Origin: Microbacterium sp. 70-16
GTDB taxonomy: Bacteria > Actinomycetota > Actinomycetes > Actinomycetales > Microbacteriaceae
Reading direction: 5' to 3'
DNA: 64,000 bases
Assembly (NCBI RefSeq): GCF_001898315.1
Contig: NZ_MKTQ01000008.1
Coordinates: 174,346-238,345 of the forward strand
Numbering within the stretch: the stretch's first letter is position 1; every line of letters starts with the position of its first letter. Shown piece after piece: positions 47,253 to 56,416 of this stretch. Made by a program: the position numbers and the translations under genes. The notes beneath the pieces were generated by a model that had not been told where the DNA came from, made no database searches, and saw only the letters and a list, made by a program, of their open reading frames with translations.

Positions 47253-49022
47253 ATGGAAGGTCTCGAAGTCACGGTCCTGTTGGGGCTTGCGACTCTCGTC
47301 GGCACGGCGCTCGCGCCGAAGCTGCGGATCGCGACTCCCCTGCTGCTGGTCATCATCGGCCTCGCGCTCGGCTTCGTGCCGCAGCTGCGCGAGATCCAGC
47401 TGCCGCCCGAGACGGTGCTGCTGCTGTTCCTGCCGGTCATGCTCTTCTGGGAGAGCCTCACGACATCGCTGCGCACGATCCGCCGCGCCCTGCGCTATAT
47501 CGTGCCGATGAGCACGCTGCTCGTCGTCGCATCGGCGTTCGGCGTCGCGTGGATCGCGACGCTGTTCGGGATGCCCTGGCAGACGGGCCTGCTGCTCGGT
47601 GCCGCCGTCGCCCCACCCGACGCGACAGCCGTCGCCGCCCTCGGCCGGCTGCTGCCCCAGCGCATGTTCATGAAGCTCAAGGCCGAGAGCCTCACCAACG
47701 ACGGCACGGCGCTCGTCGTTTACGCGATCGCCCTGTCGCTCGCGCTCGGCGAGAACGTCACCGGCTGGTCGATCACGGCGAGCGTGCTGATCTCGTACCT
47801 GGGCGGCGCGGCCGCCGGTATCGCCGTCGCGGCGCTCGCATATCTCGCGCTGCGCAGCACCCGCTCGACGCTCGTGATCAACATCACGCTGCTCATCGTG
47901 CCGTTCCTGGCGTTCCTGCTGGCCGAGTTCGTGGAAGCCTCGGGCGTCCTCGCGGTCGTGATCGCCGGTCTCATCGTCGCGTGGATGCACTCGCGCATCA
48001 CGACGGCCGCTTCGCGCCGACAGGCCACCGCGGCGTGGCCGTTCGGCGTGTACCTGCTCAACGGGGCGCTGTTCGTGCTCATCGGGCTCGAAGTGCAGTA
48101 CGTCGTGCACGACATCCCGGGGCGACTCATCGGCATCCTGCTGCTCATCTCGGTCGCCGCGTGGATAGCGCTGATCGTCGTGCGCTACCTGTTCCTGTTG
48201 CTGTTCGCGCCGTTCTCGCATCCGGCCGGAGGTCAGCTGTTCGGTCACAACCGGGCGCGCATCGTGAACACGATGGCCGGCTTCCGCGGCGCCGTGTCGC
48301 TCGCGATCGCCCTGTCGGTGCCCGTGACCGTCAACGGGTCGGGCGATCTGTCGGGCCGCGATGCGATCGTGTTCGTCACGGCCGGGGTCATCCTGCTGAG
48401 CCTGCTGGTGCAGGGGCCGATGCTGCCCGCGATCGTGCGGTGGGCGCGGCTTCCGCAGGACGCCCTCGCGGAGGATGAATACGAGCTCGCGCAGCGCACG
48501 ATCTCGGGAGCAGCCCTCTCGGCGCTCGACGACATCGCCGACGAGCACGGCATCAGCGCGAACGTCCGCGACCGCGCGCGGCGCGAGGGCTACGAGATGC
48601 TCGAGCTCGCCAATGCGCGCGCCTACGCGCGGCAGCAGCAGACCGACGACGCGCAGATCGCCGAGCTCGAGACGATGCTCGACGAACCGGATGCCGCCGA
48701 CACCGGCCCCGTCCTCGAGGTTGGGCAGGTGCCGCCGCCCACCGTTGCAGCCGCATCCGGCGCACTCGGCGCCGACGGCACCGCCGCGGCATCCGCTCTG
48801 CAGATGCTCGCGACGAGCGACGGGATCGATCTGAGCCAGCGCTCCCCGATCACGCAGTTCGAAGAGGCCACGCGCCTCAAGCTCGCGCTGCTGGATCGCA
48901 AGCGCACCGTCCTGCAGCGGATGCGGCGAGAGGGCACGATCGACGACCTCGTCGTGCACCGCATCGAGGCCCACCTCGACCTCGAAGAGGTGCGGCTGAG
49001 CGGCATCGAGCAGCTGGACTGA
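47253..49022 (+). CDS. Na+/H+ antiporter, CPA1 (NhaP-like) family
   Basis: Membrane antiporter (589 aa) with about twelve helices in the first 410 residues. APPDATAVAALGRLLPQR and LTNDGTALVVYAIAL hold the conserved acidic transport residues of the CPA1 family, and HNRARIVNTMAGFRGAVSLAIALS is another family segment. A cytoplasmic C-terminal tail of about 180 residues follows. The second of two ATGs (six bases apart) is chosen because AAGGGGG lies six bases upstream of it. Confidence 0.88.
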   Translation: MEGLEVTVLLGLATLVGTALAPKLRIATPLLLVIIGLALGFVPQLREIQLPPETVLLLFLPVMLFWESLTTSLRTIRRALRYIVPMSTLLVVASAFGVAWIATLFGMPWQTGLLLGAAVAPPDATAVAALGRLLPQRMFMKLKAESLTNDGTALVVYAIALSLALGENVTGWSITASVLISYLGGAAAGIAVAALAYLALRSTRSTLVINITLLIVPFLAFLLAEFVEASGVLAVVIAGLIVAWMHSRITTAASRRQATAAWPFGVYLLNGALFVLIGLEVQYVVHDIPGRLIGILLLISVAAWIALIVVRYLFLLLFAPFSHPAGGQLFGHNRARIVNTMAGFRGAVSLAIALSVPVTVNGSGDLSGRDAIVFVTAGVILLSLLVQGPMLPAIVRWARLPQDALAEDEYELAQRTISGAALSALDDIADEHGISANVRDRARREGYEMLELANARAYARQQQTDDAQIAELETMLDEPDAADTGPVLEVGQVPPPTVAAASGALGADGTAAASALQMLATSDGIDLSQRSPITQFEEATRLKLALLDRKRTVLQRMRREGTIDDLVVHRIEAHLDLEEVRLSGIEQLD

Positions 49023-49032
49023 CGCCCAGGCG

Positions 49033-50934
49033 TCAGCGCTGCGGCAGCATCCAGCGGTCGAAGAACGCGGCGAGCGCGTCGGTCGCATCCAGCGGCAGGA
49101 TGTGCGCGACGTACTGGTCGGGGCGCACCACCACGACGACGCCGCCCCGCGACAGGCCGCGCGCGTCGAAGATGTCGGTCTCGTTCCAGCGCGTGGGCGC
49201 CGCGGCGAAGACCTTCTCCCAGTCCATCAGGTGCAGCGGCCCGCTCTCGGGCCGGAAGATCTCCGGCACGCTCGTGACGTCGACCTCGTCGTAGCCGCCC
49301 TGCACGATCGCCTTCACATCGAAGACCGCATCAACGGCCGCACCGGCGGGCGTGAACCGCACGACGGGCGATTCGGATGCCTCGGCGAGCCACTGCGCGA
49401 ACCGCGACAGCGCCCCGTCCGGCGCCAGCCCCGCGGCGTCGGCGAAGGCGTAGATCCGCCAGCGCCCGTCGGCTCTCGCGTGGTGGCCGAGGTGCACCAC
49501 GTTGCCGTCGGCGACGAGGGTCACGGGCGCGCTCTTGAAGCGCTTGCCGAGCGGGAAGCCTGTCGCGAGCTCTTGCCGGGCATCCGCCGCGATGACGCCC
49601 GTGCCGGGCTCGTACTGCGTCATGAACCCCGACGGGAACTCCGCGGTCGCGAGGTAATACGTCGCGAGGTCTTCGGGATCGCTGATCTCTTCGGGCTTGC
49701 GCGCCATGAGGGTCGACCACTCGCGGTCGAAGTCGATCAGCTGCTGCGCGACCGGCCGCCGCTCGGCCGAGTAGGTCGACAGCAGTGTCGCCGGGCTGAG
49801 GCCCGTGAGCACCGACCCGAGCTTCCAACCGAGGTTGAAGCCGTCCTGCATCGAGACGTTCATGCCCTGCCCCGCCTTGGCGCTGTGCGTGTGGCAGGCA
49901 TCCCCCGCAAGGAACACACGCGGGTCGTGCTCTTCGGTGACGGCGACGTCATCGAACTTGTCGGTGACGCGGTGCCCGACCTCGTAGACCGAGCTCCACG
50001 CGACCTGCTTCACGTCGAGCGTGTACGGCGCGAGGATCTCATTCGCCCGGCGGATGACCTCGTCGACCGGCGTCTGCCGGACGCGGTGGTGATCGTCCTC
50101 GGCGACCGCGCCCAGGTCGACGTAGACGCGGCACAGGTACCCACCCTCGCGCGGAATGAGCAGGATGTTTCCCGCCTCGGCGTTGATCGCGCACTTGATG
50201 CGCCAGTCGGGGAAGTCGGTGTTCACGAGCACGTCCATGACGCCCCACGCGTGCAGCGAGACATCCCCGACGTGGACGCGACCGATCGCGTCGCGCACGC
50301 GACTGCGCGCCCCGTCGGCCCCCACGACATACTTCGCGCGGATCGTGCGACTCTCAGCGGCCCCTGAGCTTGTCGAAGGGCCGCCCACCCGCACCTCGAC
50401 CGGGTACTCCCCCGCCTCGTGTACCGTGAGCCCGAGGAACTCGACGCCGTAGTCGGGCACGATGCGGCCGGGGCCGTGCGCTGCGGCCTCGGCGAAGTAG
50501 TCCAGCACGCGCGCCTGGTTGACGATCAGGTGAGGGAACTCGCTGATGTCGAACGCGTAGTCGGCGGTGCGCGAGCGCCGCACGATCCGGCTCGGATCGT
50601 CGGGGTCGGGGCCCCAGAAGTTCATCCACCCGATGTTGTACGCCTCGGCGACGATCCGCTCGGCGAACCCGAAGGCCTGGAACGTCTCGACGCTTCGGGG
50701 CTGGATGCCGTCGGCTTGCCCCAGCACCAGGCGACCCTCGCGCTTCTCGACGATGCGCGTCACGACACTCGGATACTGCGACAGCTGGGCCGCCAGCAGC
50801 ATCCCGGCGGGCCCCGACCCGACGATGAGCACGTCTACCTCGTCGGGCAGGTCGACGGGGCGATCGACGCCCGTGCCGGCCGCCGGGAGCACCCGCGGAT
50901 CGGCCGACACGTAGCCGTGGTGGTGGAACTGCAT
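49033..50934 (-). CDS. FAD-dependent aromatic ring monooxygenase (3-hydroxybenzoate 4-monooxygenase/phenol hydroxylase type)
   Basis: Flavoprotein hydroxylase (633 aa). FAD motifs: IVGSGPAGMLLAAQLS, VVGADGARSRVRDAIG and VFLAGDACHTHSAKAGQGMNVSMQDG, followed by a thioredoxin-like C-terminal domain. The start MQFHHHGY and the LGQADGIQPRSVETFQAFGFA segment recall MobA-type 3-hydroxybenzoate 4-monooxygenases. In this cluster the substrate may instead be a hydroxyphenylacetate. An in-frame dispersed repeat (50360-50383) gives the linker GPSTSSG between VRV and the next strand. Same strand as, and downstream of, the MHS transporter. Confidence 0.85.
   Translation of the reverse strand: MQFHHHGYVSADPRVLPAAGTGVDRPVDLPDEVDVLIVGSGPAGMLLAAQLSQYPSVVTRIVEKREGRLVLGQADGIQPRSVETFQAFGFAERIVAEAYNIGWMNFWGPDPDDPSRIVRRSRTADYAFDISEFPHLIVNQARVLDYFAEAAAHGPGRIVPDYGVEFLGLTVHEAGEYPVEVRVGGPSTSSGAAESRTIRAKYVVGADGARSRVRDAIGRVHVGDVSLHAWGVMDVLVNTDFPDWRIKCAINAEAGNILLIPREGGYLCRVYVDLGAVAEDDHHRVRQTPVDEVIRRANEILAPYTLDVKQVAWSSVYEVGHRVTDKFDDVAVTEEHDPRVFLAGDACHTHSAKAGQGMNVSMQDGFNLGWKLGSVLTGLSPATLLSTYSAERRPVAQQLIDFDREWSTLMARKPEEISDPEDLATYYLATAEFPSGFMTQYEPGTGVIAADARQELATGFPLGKRFKSAPVTLVADGNVVHLGHHARADGRWRIYAFADAAGLAPDGALSRFAQWLAEASESPVVRFTPAGAAVDAVFDVKAIVQGGYDEVDVTSVPEIFRPESGPLHLMDWEKVFAAAPTRWNETDIFDARGLSRGGVVVVVRPDQYVAHILPLDATDALAAFFDRWMLPQR
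50360..50383. repeat. Dispersed repeat inside the monooxygenase gene
   Basis: gcccctgagcttgtcgaagg and flanks, in frame, adding the residues GPSTSSG to a surface-type loop. Confidence 0.75.
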
Positions 50935-50964
50935 GATGACGCGTCCTTCGCAACTCGGGCGGAC

Positions 50965-52347
50965 TCAGGCTTTCGACAGACCGTAGATGGGGCTCTGCGC
51001 CTGCTCGGCCTCGTGGTCGGGCCCGAGTGGGATGCCGCTGCGGTCGCGCAGTAGCAGGGTGGCGACCAGACCCAGCACCGTCATCCCGGCGAGGTACCAG
51101 GTGACGCCCGCCGTCGAACCGGTCGCCTGCACGATCGCCTGCGCGATCGTGGGAGCGAACGCCCCGCCGAGGATCGCGCCGATCGCGTACGAGATCGAGA
51201 CGCCCGAGAAACGGATGGATGCCGGGAACAGTTCGGTGTAGAGGGCCGCCTGCGGTCCGTACGTGAAGCCGAGGCCGACCGTGAGGACCACGAGCCCCAG
51301 CGCGAGGTTCACGACCGATCCGGTGTTCACGAGCGGGAACAGCAGCAGCACGCCGACCAACTGCAGCACCCAGCCGGCGATGTAGGTGGTGCGGCGGCCG
51401 ATGCGGTCGGAGATCCAGCCGGCGAGGAACGTGAACAGTAGCCAGGTGACGGCCGAGAGCGTGACAGCCCACAGGACGTCGCCGGTCGCGAGCCCGATCG
51501 CGCCCTTCGGGTCGGTCGCGTAGCGCTGGATGTACCCGCCGGTGGTCATGTAGCCGACGGCGTTGTTGCCAGCGAAGACGAGCGCGGCGATGATCACGAG
51601 AAGCGCGTGCTTGCGGAACAGCTGCACGATCGGCATCCGCGTCTCTTCCTTGCGCTCGGCGAGTTCGGTGAACACGGGGCTCTCTTCGACGCGGCGGCGC
51701 ACGTAGTAGCCGATGACGATCAGCACGACCGACAGCAGGAACGGCACGCGCCAGCCCCACTCCATGAAGGCGTCACCTGGCGCGATCGCGGTCATGAGGG
51801 CCAGGATGCCCGACGCGAGCAGCAGGCCGAGCGGCACGCCCATCTGCGGCGAAGCTCCGAACAGGCCGCGCTTGCTCTTGGGTGCGTGCTCGACGGCCAT
51901 GAGGACCGCGCCGCCCCACTCGCCGCCCGCCGAGATGCCCTGCAGGATGCGCAGCAGGATCAGCAGGATCGGCGCCGCCATGCCGATTGCGGCATACGTC
52001 GGCAGCAGACCCACGAGCGTCGTCGCGACGCCCATCAGGATGAGCGTGACCATCAGCACGACGCGGCGGCCGTACTTGTCACCGAAGTGACCGGCCAGGA
52101 ACGCGCCGAAGGGGCGGAACAGGAAGCTGATGCCGACCGTGATGAACGACAGCACCTGCGCGAAGCCTTCGCCGGCGGGTGCGAAGAAGAGCTGCCCGAA
52201 GACGAGGCCGGCTGCCGAGGCGTAGATGAAGAAGTCGTACCACTCGACGGTGGTGCCGACGACCGTGGCGAACAGGACGCGACGCCGGTCGGCGTGGGTT
52301 GCGATGGTGCCCGTCGGGGTGAACCCCGGCGAAGAGGAAATGCTCAT
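50965..52347 (-). CDS. MFS transporter, MHS family (aromatic acid uptake candidate)
   Basis: Twelve-helix transporter (460 aa). VVGTTVEWYDFFIYASAAG and GHFGDKYGRRVVLM are MHS hallmarks. It is distinct from the MHS protein at 30652. The start is the ATG with GGAG eight bases upstream. It lies 30 bases upstream of the monooxygenase gene and divergent from the FAH-RraA gene, so it probably imports the aromatic acid degraded by the cluster. Confidence 0.88.
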   Translation of the reverse strand: MSISSSPGFTPTGTIATHADRRRVLFATVVGTTVEWYDFFIYASAAGLVFGQLFFAPAGEGFAQVLSFITVGISFLFRPFGAFLAGHFGDKYGRRVVLMVTLILMGVATTLVGLLPTYAAIGMAAPILLILLRILQGISAGGEWGGAVLMAVEHAPKSKRGLFGASPQMGVPLGLLLASGILALMTAIAPGDAFMEWGWRVPFLLSVVLIVIGYYVRRRVEESPVFTELAERKEETRMPIVQLFRKHALLVIIAALVFAGNNAVGYMTTGGYIQRYATDPKGAIGLATGDVLWAVTLSAVTWLLFTFLAGWISDRIGRRTTYIAGWVLQLVGVLLLFPLVNTGSVVNLALGLVVLTVGLGFTYGPQAALYTELFPASIRFSGVSISYAIGAILGGAFAPTIAQAIVQATGSTAGVTWYLAGMTVLGLVATLLLRDRSGIPLGPDHEAEQAQSPIYGLSKA

Positions 52348-52426
52348 GTGCGTGACTCCAGTGTCAATCGGCGACGGCGTTGTCTGCGGGTGAGGGTCAG
52401 ATCGATCGCTTGCCCGCTTGACGATG

Positions 52427-52454
52427 ATCATATACGATTTGAGATACGACGCAA
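52427..52454. promoter_or_regulatory. Candidate promoter/operator in the divergent aromatic cluster region
   Basis: ATCATATACGAT (52427-52438) is a near-palindrome (10 of 12) in an AT-rich patch, and ATACGA repeats 12 bases on (52444-52449). On the minus strand TTGCGT and TATGAT form a plausible -35/-10 pair with 16-base spacing for the transporter. Fits an operator for the GntR/FCD regulator encoded nearby; inferred. Confidence 0.4.
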
Positions 52455-52468
52455 GAGCGAGGGAGCTC

Positions 52469-54004
52469 ATGACCATCGACGACGACTCGGCCACCACCGC
52501 TGCCGACCCGCGCTTCAGCGGCCTGCCCGGCCGCCCGGGCAAGATCGTGGCCGTCCACCTCAGCTACGAGTCCCGTGCCGGCCAGCGCGGCCGCCGCCCC
52601 GCGACGCCGTCGTACTTCTTCAAGGCATCCAGCTCTGTCGCCGCCTCGGGTGGCGTCGTCGAGCGCCCGGTCGGGACCGAACTGCTCGCGTTCGAGGGCG
52701 AGATCGCGCTCGTGATCGGCTCCCCCGCGCGTCGCGTGTCTCTCGAGGATGCCTGGAGCCACGTCGCCTGGGTGACGGCCGCCAATGACCTCGGCCTCTA
52801 CGACCTGCGCGCAAACGACAAGGGCTCCAACGTCCGTTCGAAGGGCGGCGACGGGTTCACGCCCATCGGCCCTGCGCTGATCGACGCGCGTGGTGTCGAC
52901 CCCGACGGCCTGCGCGTGCGCGCCTGGGTCAACGGCGAACTCCGCCAGGACGACACGACGGCAGGCCTCATCTTCCCGCTCGCACAGTTCGTCGCCGACC
53001 TCTCGCAGCACTTCACCCTCGAGACTGGCGACGTCATCCTCACCGGCACACCCGCCGGGTCGTCGGTCATCGTGCCGGGCGACGTCGTCGAGATCGAAGT
53101 GGATGCCCCCGCCTCCGGCGTCACGAGCGGGCGGCTCGTCACGACTGTCGTCGCGGGGCCCGATGTGGCCTTCGACACGACGCTCGGGTCGCTGCCTGCC
53201 GTCGACGACACCCAGCGCGAGGAAGCCTGGGGGTCGCGCGAAGCGGCTGGGCTCGGGGACGATGCGACGGATGATCTCGATACACCGTCGCTGCGCGACG
53301 GCACTCGATCATCGATGAGGGCCGACCTGCGGGCGAAGCTCGAGCGCGTGCCGGTCGCGGGGCTCTCGGCACAGCTGCGCAGGCGGGGTCTGAACAACGT
53401 CACGATCGACGGCGTGCGACCGCTGCATCCCGAGCAGAAGCTCGTCGGCACGGCGCGGACCCTCCGCTTCGTCCCGGGGCGCGAAGACCTCTTCGCGAGC
53501 CACGGCGGCGGCTACAACGCGCAGAAGCGCACGTTCGACGCCGTCGAGAGCGGCGAGGTCATCGTCATCGAGGCACGCGGCGAAGCCGGATCCGGCACGC
53601 TGGGCGACATCCTCGCGATCCGCGCACACGCACGCGGCGCGGCGGGCATCGTGACCGACGGCGGCGTGCGCGACCTCGACGCCGTGAGCGCCGTGGGCAT
53701 CCCCGTCTACACGGTCGGTGCGCACCCCGCGGTCCTCGGCCGCAAGCACGTGCCGTGGGACCACGACCTCACGATCGCGTGCGGCGGCACGACCGTGCAA
53801 CCGGGCGACATCATCGTCGGTGATGCCGACGGCGTCATCGTCATCCCGCCCGCCCTCGCCGACGAAGTCGCCGACGCCGCGCTCGCACAGGAGGAAGAGG
53901 ATGCCTGGATCGCAGCCCGCGTCGCCGAGGGGCATCCCGTCGACGGACTGTTCCCGATGAACGCCGACTGGCGTGCGAAGTACGAAGCGGAGACCGGACG
54001 ATGA
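52469..54004 (+). CDS. Fused FAH-family hydrolase/isomerase and RraA-like aldolase/decarboxylase
   Basis: 511 aa in two enzyme domains. Residues about 30-235 are a fumarylacetoacetate hydrolase fold (EGEIALVIG metal-binding acidic residues, ANDKGSNVRSKGGDGFTPIGP, LTGTPAGSSVIVPGDVVEIEV) as in HpaG-type isomerase/decarboxylases. Residues about 285-505 are RraA-like (GTLGDILAIRAHARGAAGIVTDG with GGVRDLD, the family to which HMG/CHA aldolases belong). The joint (about 268-282) is encoded by a copy of the TGATCTCGATACACC hairpin repeat. GAGGGAG precedes the ATG. The stop overlaps the GntR gene start. Likely role: isomerisation and decarboxylation of the ring-cleavage product. Confidence 0.85.
   Translation: MTIDDDSATTAADPRFSGLPGRPGKIVAVHLSYESRAGQRGRRPATPSYFFKASSSVAASGGVVERPVGTELLAFEGEIALVIGSPARRVSLEDAWSHVAWVTAANDLGLYDLRANDKGSNVRSKGGDGFTPIGPALIDARGVDPDGLRVRAWVNGELRQDDTTAGLIFPLAQFVADLSQHFTLETGDVILTGTPAGSSVIVPGDVVEIEVDAPASGVTSGRLVTTVVAGPDVAFDTTLGSLPAVDDTQREEAWGSREAAGLGDDATDDLDTPSLRDGTRSSMRADLRAKLERVPVAGLSAQLRRRGLNNVTIDGVRPLHPEQKLVGTARTLRFVPGREDLFASHGGGYNAQKRTFDAVESGEVIVIEARGEAGSGTLGDILAIRAHARGAAGIVTDGGVRDLDAVSAVGIPVYTVGAHPAVLGRKHVPWDHDLTIACGGTTVQPGDIIVGDADGVIVIPPALADEVADAALAQEEEDAWIAARVAEGHPVDGLFPMNADWRAKYEAETGR
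53272..53314. repeat. TGATCTCGATACACC hairpin repeat at the FAH-RraA domain junction
   Basis: tgatctcgatacacc, hairpin CCGTCGC-tgc-GCGACGG, then gcactcgatcatcg. It is complete and in frame, and translates as part of the inter-domain linker. Confidence 0.85.
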
Positions 54005-54708
54005 GCCTCGGACAGAGCGGGCAGGCGCAGGCCGCGCACGCCCTCAGCAAGTCGCAACAGGCGTACCGCTGGATCAAAGAGCGCATCGCGAGCCAGGAGT
54101 TCACGCCCGGCTACCGACTCGTGCTCGGATCGATCGCGGGCGACCTCGACATGAGCGTCGTACCGGTACGCGAGGCGATCCGCCAGCTCGAGGCCGAGGG
54201 GCTCGTCATGTTCGAGCGCAACGTCGGCGCCCGCGTCTCGATGGTCGACGACTCGCAGTACCGCTACAGCATGCAGGCGCTGTCGATTCTCGAGGGCACC
54301 GCGACGGCGCTCGCGGCCCGCAGGCTCACGACCGACGACATCCGCAGCGCCCGCCAGATCAACGAGCTGATGATCGAGACACTCGACAACTTCGACCCGC
54401 GCGCGTTCACGCGGCTCAATCAGGAGTTCCACGCGACGCTGTTCGGCAAGTGCGCGAACCCCCGCATGCTCGACCTCGTCGAAGCCGAGTGGGCGCGCCT
54501 CGGGCACCTCCGCGACTCGACCTTCAGCTTCGTGCCCGGGCGCGCGGCCGAGTCGGTGCGCGAGCACGAGAACATCCTCGTCCTCATCGAGACCGGCGCT
54601 CCGCTCGGCGAGATCGAGAAGGCCGCCCGCCGGCACCGGTCGGCGACGCTCGACGCGTACATGATCCACGAGCACCCCGACGAGTCGCTCGGGCTGCCCG
54701 CCTTCTGA
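54001..54708 (+). CDS. GntR-family transcriptional regulator (FCD domain)
   Basis: 235 aa. An N-terminal winged helix (AYRWIKERIASQEF...DMSVVPVREAIRQLEAEGLV, about 20-85) is followed by an all-helical FCD ligand domain (LNQEFHATLFGKCANPRML). The ATG overlaps the FAH-RraA stop, and the gene lies inside the catabolic cluster, so it probably senses a pathway acid and controls the divergent promoters at about 52430. Confidence 0.9.
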   Translation: MSLGQSGQAQAAHALSKSQQAYRWIKERIASQEFTPGYRLVLGSIAGDLDMSVVPVREAIRQLEAEGLVMFERNVGARVSMVDDSQYRYSMQALSILEGTATALAARRLTTDDIRSARQINELMIETLDNFDPRAFTRLNQEFHATLFGKCANPRMLDLVEAEWARLGHLRDSTFSFVPGRAAESVREHENILVLIETGAPLGEIEKAARRHRSATLDAYMIHEHPDESLGLPAF

Positions 54709-54763
54709 TCCTCGAACAGACCCCACGAACAGACCCCAGACTCCTCGAACCACGGAGGTTCCC

Positions 54764-56296
54764 ATGACCGACACCGCCGCAGCCCGCTCCCTGAGCTCGG
54801 CTGAGGGACGCCACGTCCCCGCCGATCTGCCCGACCGCATCCGCCACTACATCGACGGCGCGTTCGTCGATTCCGTCGACGGCGACACGTTCGACGTGCT
54901 CGAGCCGGTGAGCAACGAGGTGTACGTCCAGGCATCCGCCGGAAAGAAGGCCGACATCGACCTCGCCGTCGCTGCCGCGAAGCGCGCATTCGACGAAGGC
55001 CCCTGGCCACGGATGCTGCCCCGCGAGCGCTCGCGCGTGCTGCACCGCATCGCCGACATCGTCGAGTCGCGCGACGCACGGCTCGCCGAGCTCGAGTCGT
55101 TCGACTCGGGTCTGCCGATCACGCAGGCGCTCGGGCAGGCTCGCCGCGCCGCCGAGAACTTCCGGTTCTTCGCCGACCTGATCGTCGCGCAGGCCGACGA
55201 TACCTTCAAGGTGCCGGGCCGGCAGATCAACTACGTCAACCGCAAGCCGATCGGCGTCGCGGGCCTGATCACGCCCTGGAACACGCCGTTCATGCTCGAG
55301 TCGTGGAAGCTCGGCCCCGCCCTCGCGACCGGCAACACGGTCGTCCTCAAGCCCGCCGAGTTCACGCCCCTGTCGGCGTCGCTGTGGGCCGGGATCTTCG
55401 AAGAGGCAGGGCTTCCTGCCGGCGTGTTCAACCTCGTCAACGGACTGGGTGAGGATGCCGGTGACGCACTCGTCAAGCATCCCGACGTCCCACTCATCTC
55501 GTTCACGGGCGAGTCGAGCACAGGCCAACTGATCTTCGGCAACGCAGCCCCGCACCTCAAGGGCCTGTCGATGGAACTCGGCGGCAAGAGCCCCGCTGTC
55601 GTCTTCGCCGACGCCGACCTCGACGAGGCGATCGACGCGACGATCTTCGGCGTCTTCTCCCTTAACGGCGAACGCTGCACGGCGGGTAGCCGCATCCTCG
55701 TGGAGCGCGAGGTCTACGACGAATTCGTCGAGCGATACGCCGCGCAGGCGCAGCGCGTCAAAGTGGGCTATCCGCACGACCCCGCAACCGAGGTTGGTGC
55801 GCTCGTGCACCCCGAGCACTTCGCGAAGGTCATGAGCTACGTCGAGATCGGCAAGACCGAGGGACGCCTGGTCGCCGGCGGCGGGCAGCCGGCGGGCTTC
55901 GAGTTCGGCAACTTCGTCGCCCCGACAGTCTTCGCCGACGTGTCGCCCGACGCCCGCATCTTCCAGGAGGAGATCTTCGGCCCCGTCGTCGCGATCACCC
56001 CGTTCGACACCGACGAAGAGGCCCTCGCGCTCGCCAACAACACGAAATACGGCCTCGCCGCGTACGTCTGGACGAACGACCTCAAGCGCGCACACAACTT
56101 CGCGCAAGCCGTCGAGGCGGGCATGGTGTGGCTCAACTCGAACAATGTGCGAGACCTCCGCACCCCATTCGGCGGGGTGAAGGCATCCGGCCTCGGCCAC
56201 GAAGGCGGCTACCGCTCGATCGACTTCTACACCGACCAGCAGGCCGTGCACATCACCCTGGGTAAGGTCCACAACCCCACCTTCGGCAAGCTCTGA
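54764..56296 (+). CDS. hpaE: Aldehyde dehydrogenase, 5-carboxymethyl-2-hydroxymuconate semialdehyde dehydrogenase (HpaE)-like
   Basis: NAD-dependent aldehyde dehydrogenase (510 aa). Catalytic Glu in LELGGKSPA and Cys in NGERCTAGSR; LITPWNTPF and EEIFGPVVAI are conserved. Its position next to hpaD, hpaH and hpaI supports oxidation of the homoprotocatechuate ring-cleavage semialdehyde. CGGAGG lies before the ATG. The family-A palindrome at 56298 follows within two bases of the stop. Confidence 0.88.
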   Translation: MTDTAAARSLSSAEGRHVPADLPDRIRHYIDGAFVDSVDGDTFDVLEPVSNEVYVQASAGKKADIDLAVAAAKRAFDEGPWPRMLPRERSRVLHRIADIVESRDARLAELESFDSGLPITQALGQARRAAENFRFFADLIVAQADDTFKVPGRQINYVNRKPIGVAGLITPWNTPFMLESWKLGPALATGNTVVLKPAEFTPLSASLWAGIFEEAGLPAGVFNLVNGLGEDAGDALVKHPDVPLISFTGESSTGQLIFGNAAPHLKGLSMELGGKSPAVVFADADLDEAIDATIFGVFSLNGERCTAGSRILVEREVYDEFVERYAAQAQRVKVGYPHDPATEVGALVHPEHFAKVMSYVEIGKTEGRLVAGGGQPAGFEFGNFVAPTVFADVSPDARIFQEEIFGPVVAITPFDTDEEALALANNTKYGLAAYVWTNDLKRAHNFAQAVEAGMVWLNSNNVRDLRTPFGGVKASGLGHEGGYRSIDFYTDQQAVHITLGKVHNPTFGKL

Positions 56297-56297
56297 C

Positions 56298-56378
56298 CCC
56301 ATGTCCCACTTACGGCCCACCATGTCCCGGAAAGTGCTGGTGCGGCCCCGCAGAAGCGACATCTTTTGGGACATGGTT
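56298..56378. repeat. Palindromic element, family A copy 2 (orphan arm plus stem)
   Basis: The orphan arm cccatgtcccactta (56298-56312) is followed by a stem whose arms start accatgtccc (56319-56328) and end gggacatggt (56368-56377). This is the mirror image of copy 1 at 36821. It lies between hpaE and hpaD inside the catabolic operon. Confidence 0.85.
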
Positions 56379-56416
56379 CCCGCCCCCACGAAAATCACGC
56401 AAGCAAGGACGCTGAC

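Noticed and set aside
45399..49088. A 1229-residue open frame on the minus strand across the ThDP-enzyme and antiporter genes
   Set aside because: It is antisense to two genes with clear family motifs and has an Arg/Asp/Glu/His-rich composition expected from reverse reading of GC-biased codons; no domain is recognisable.
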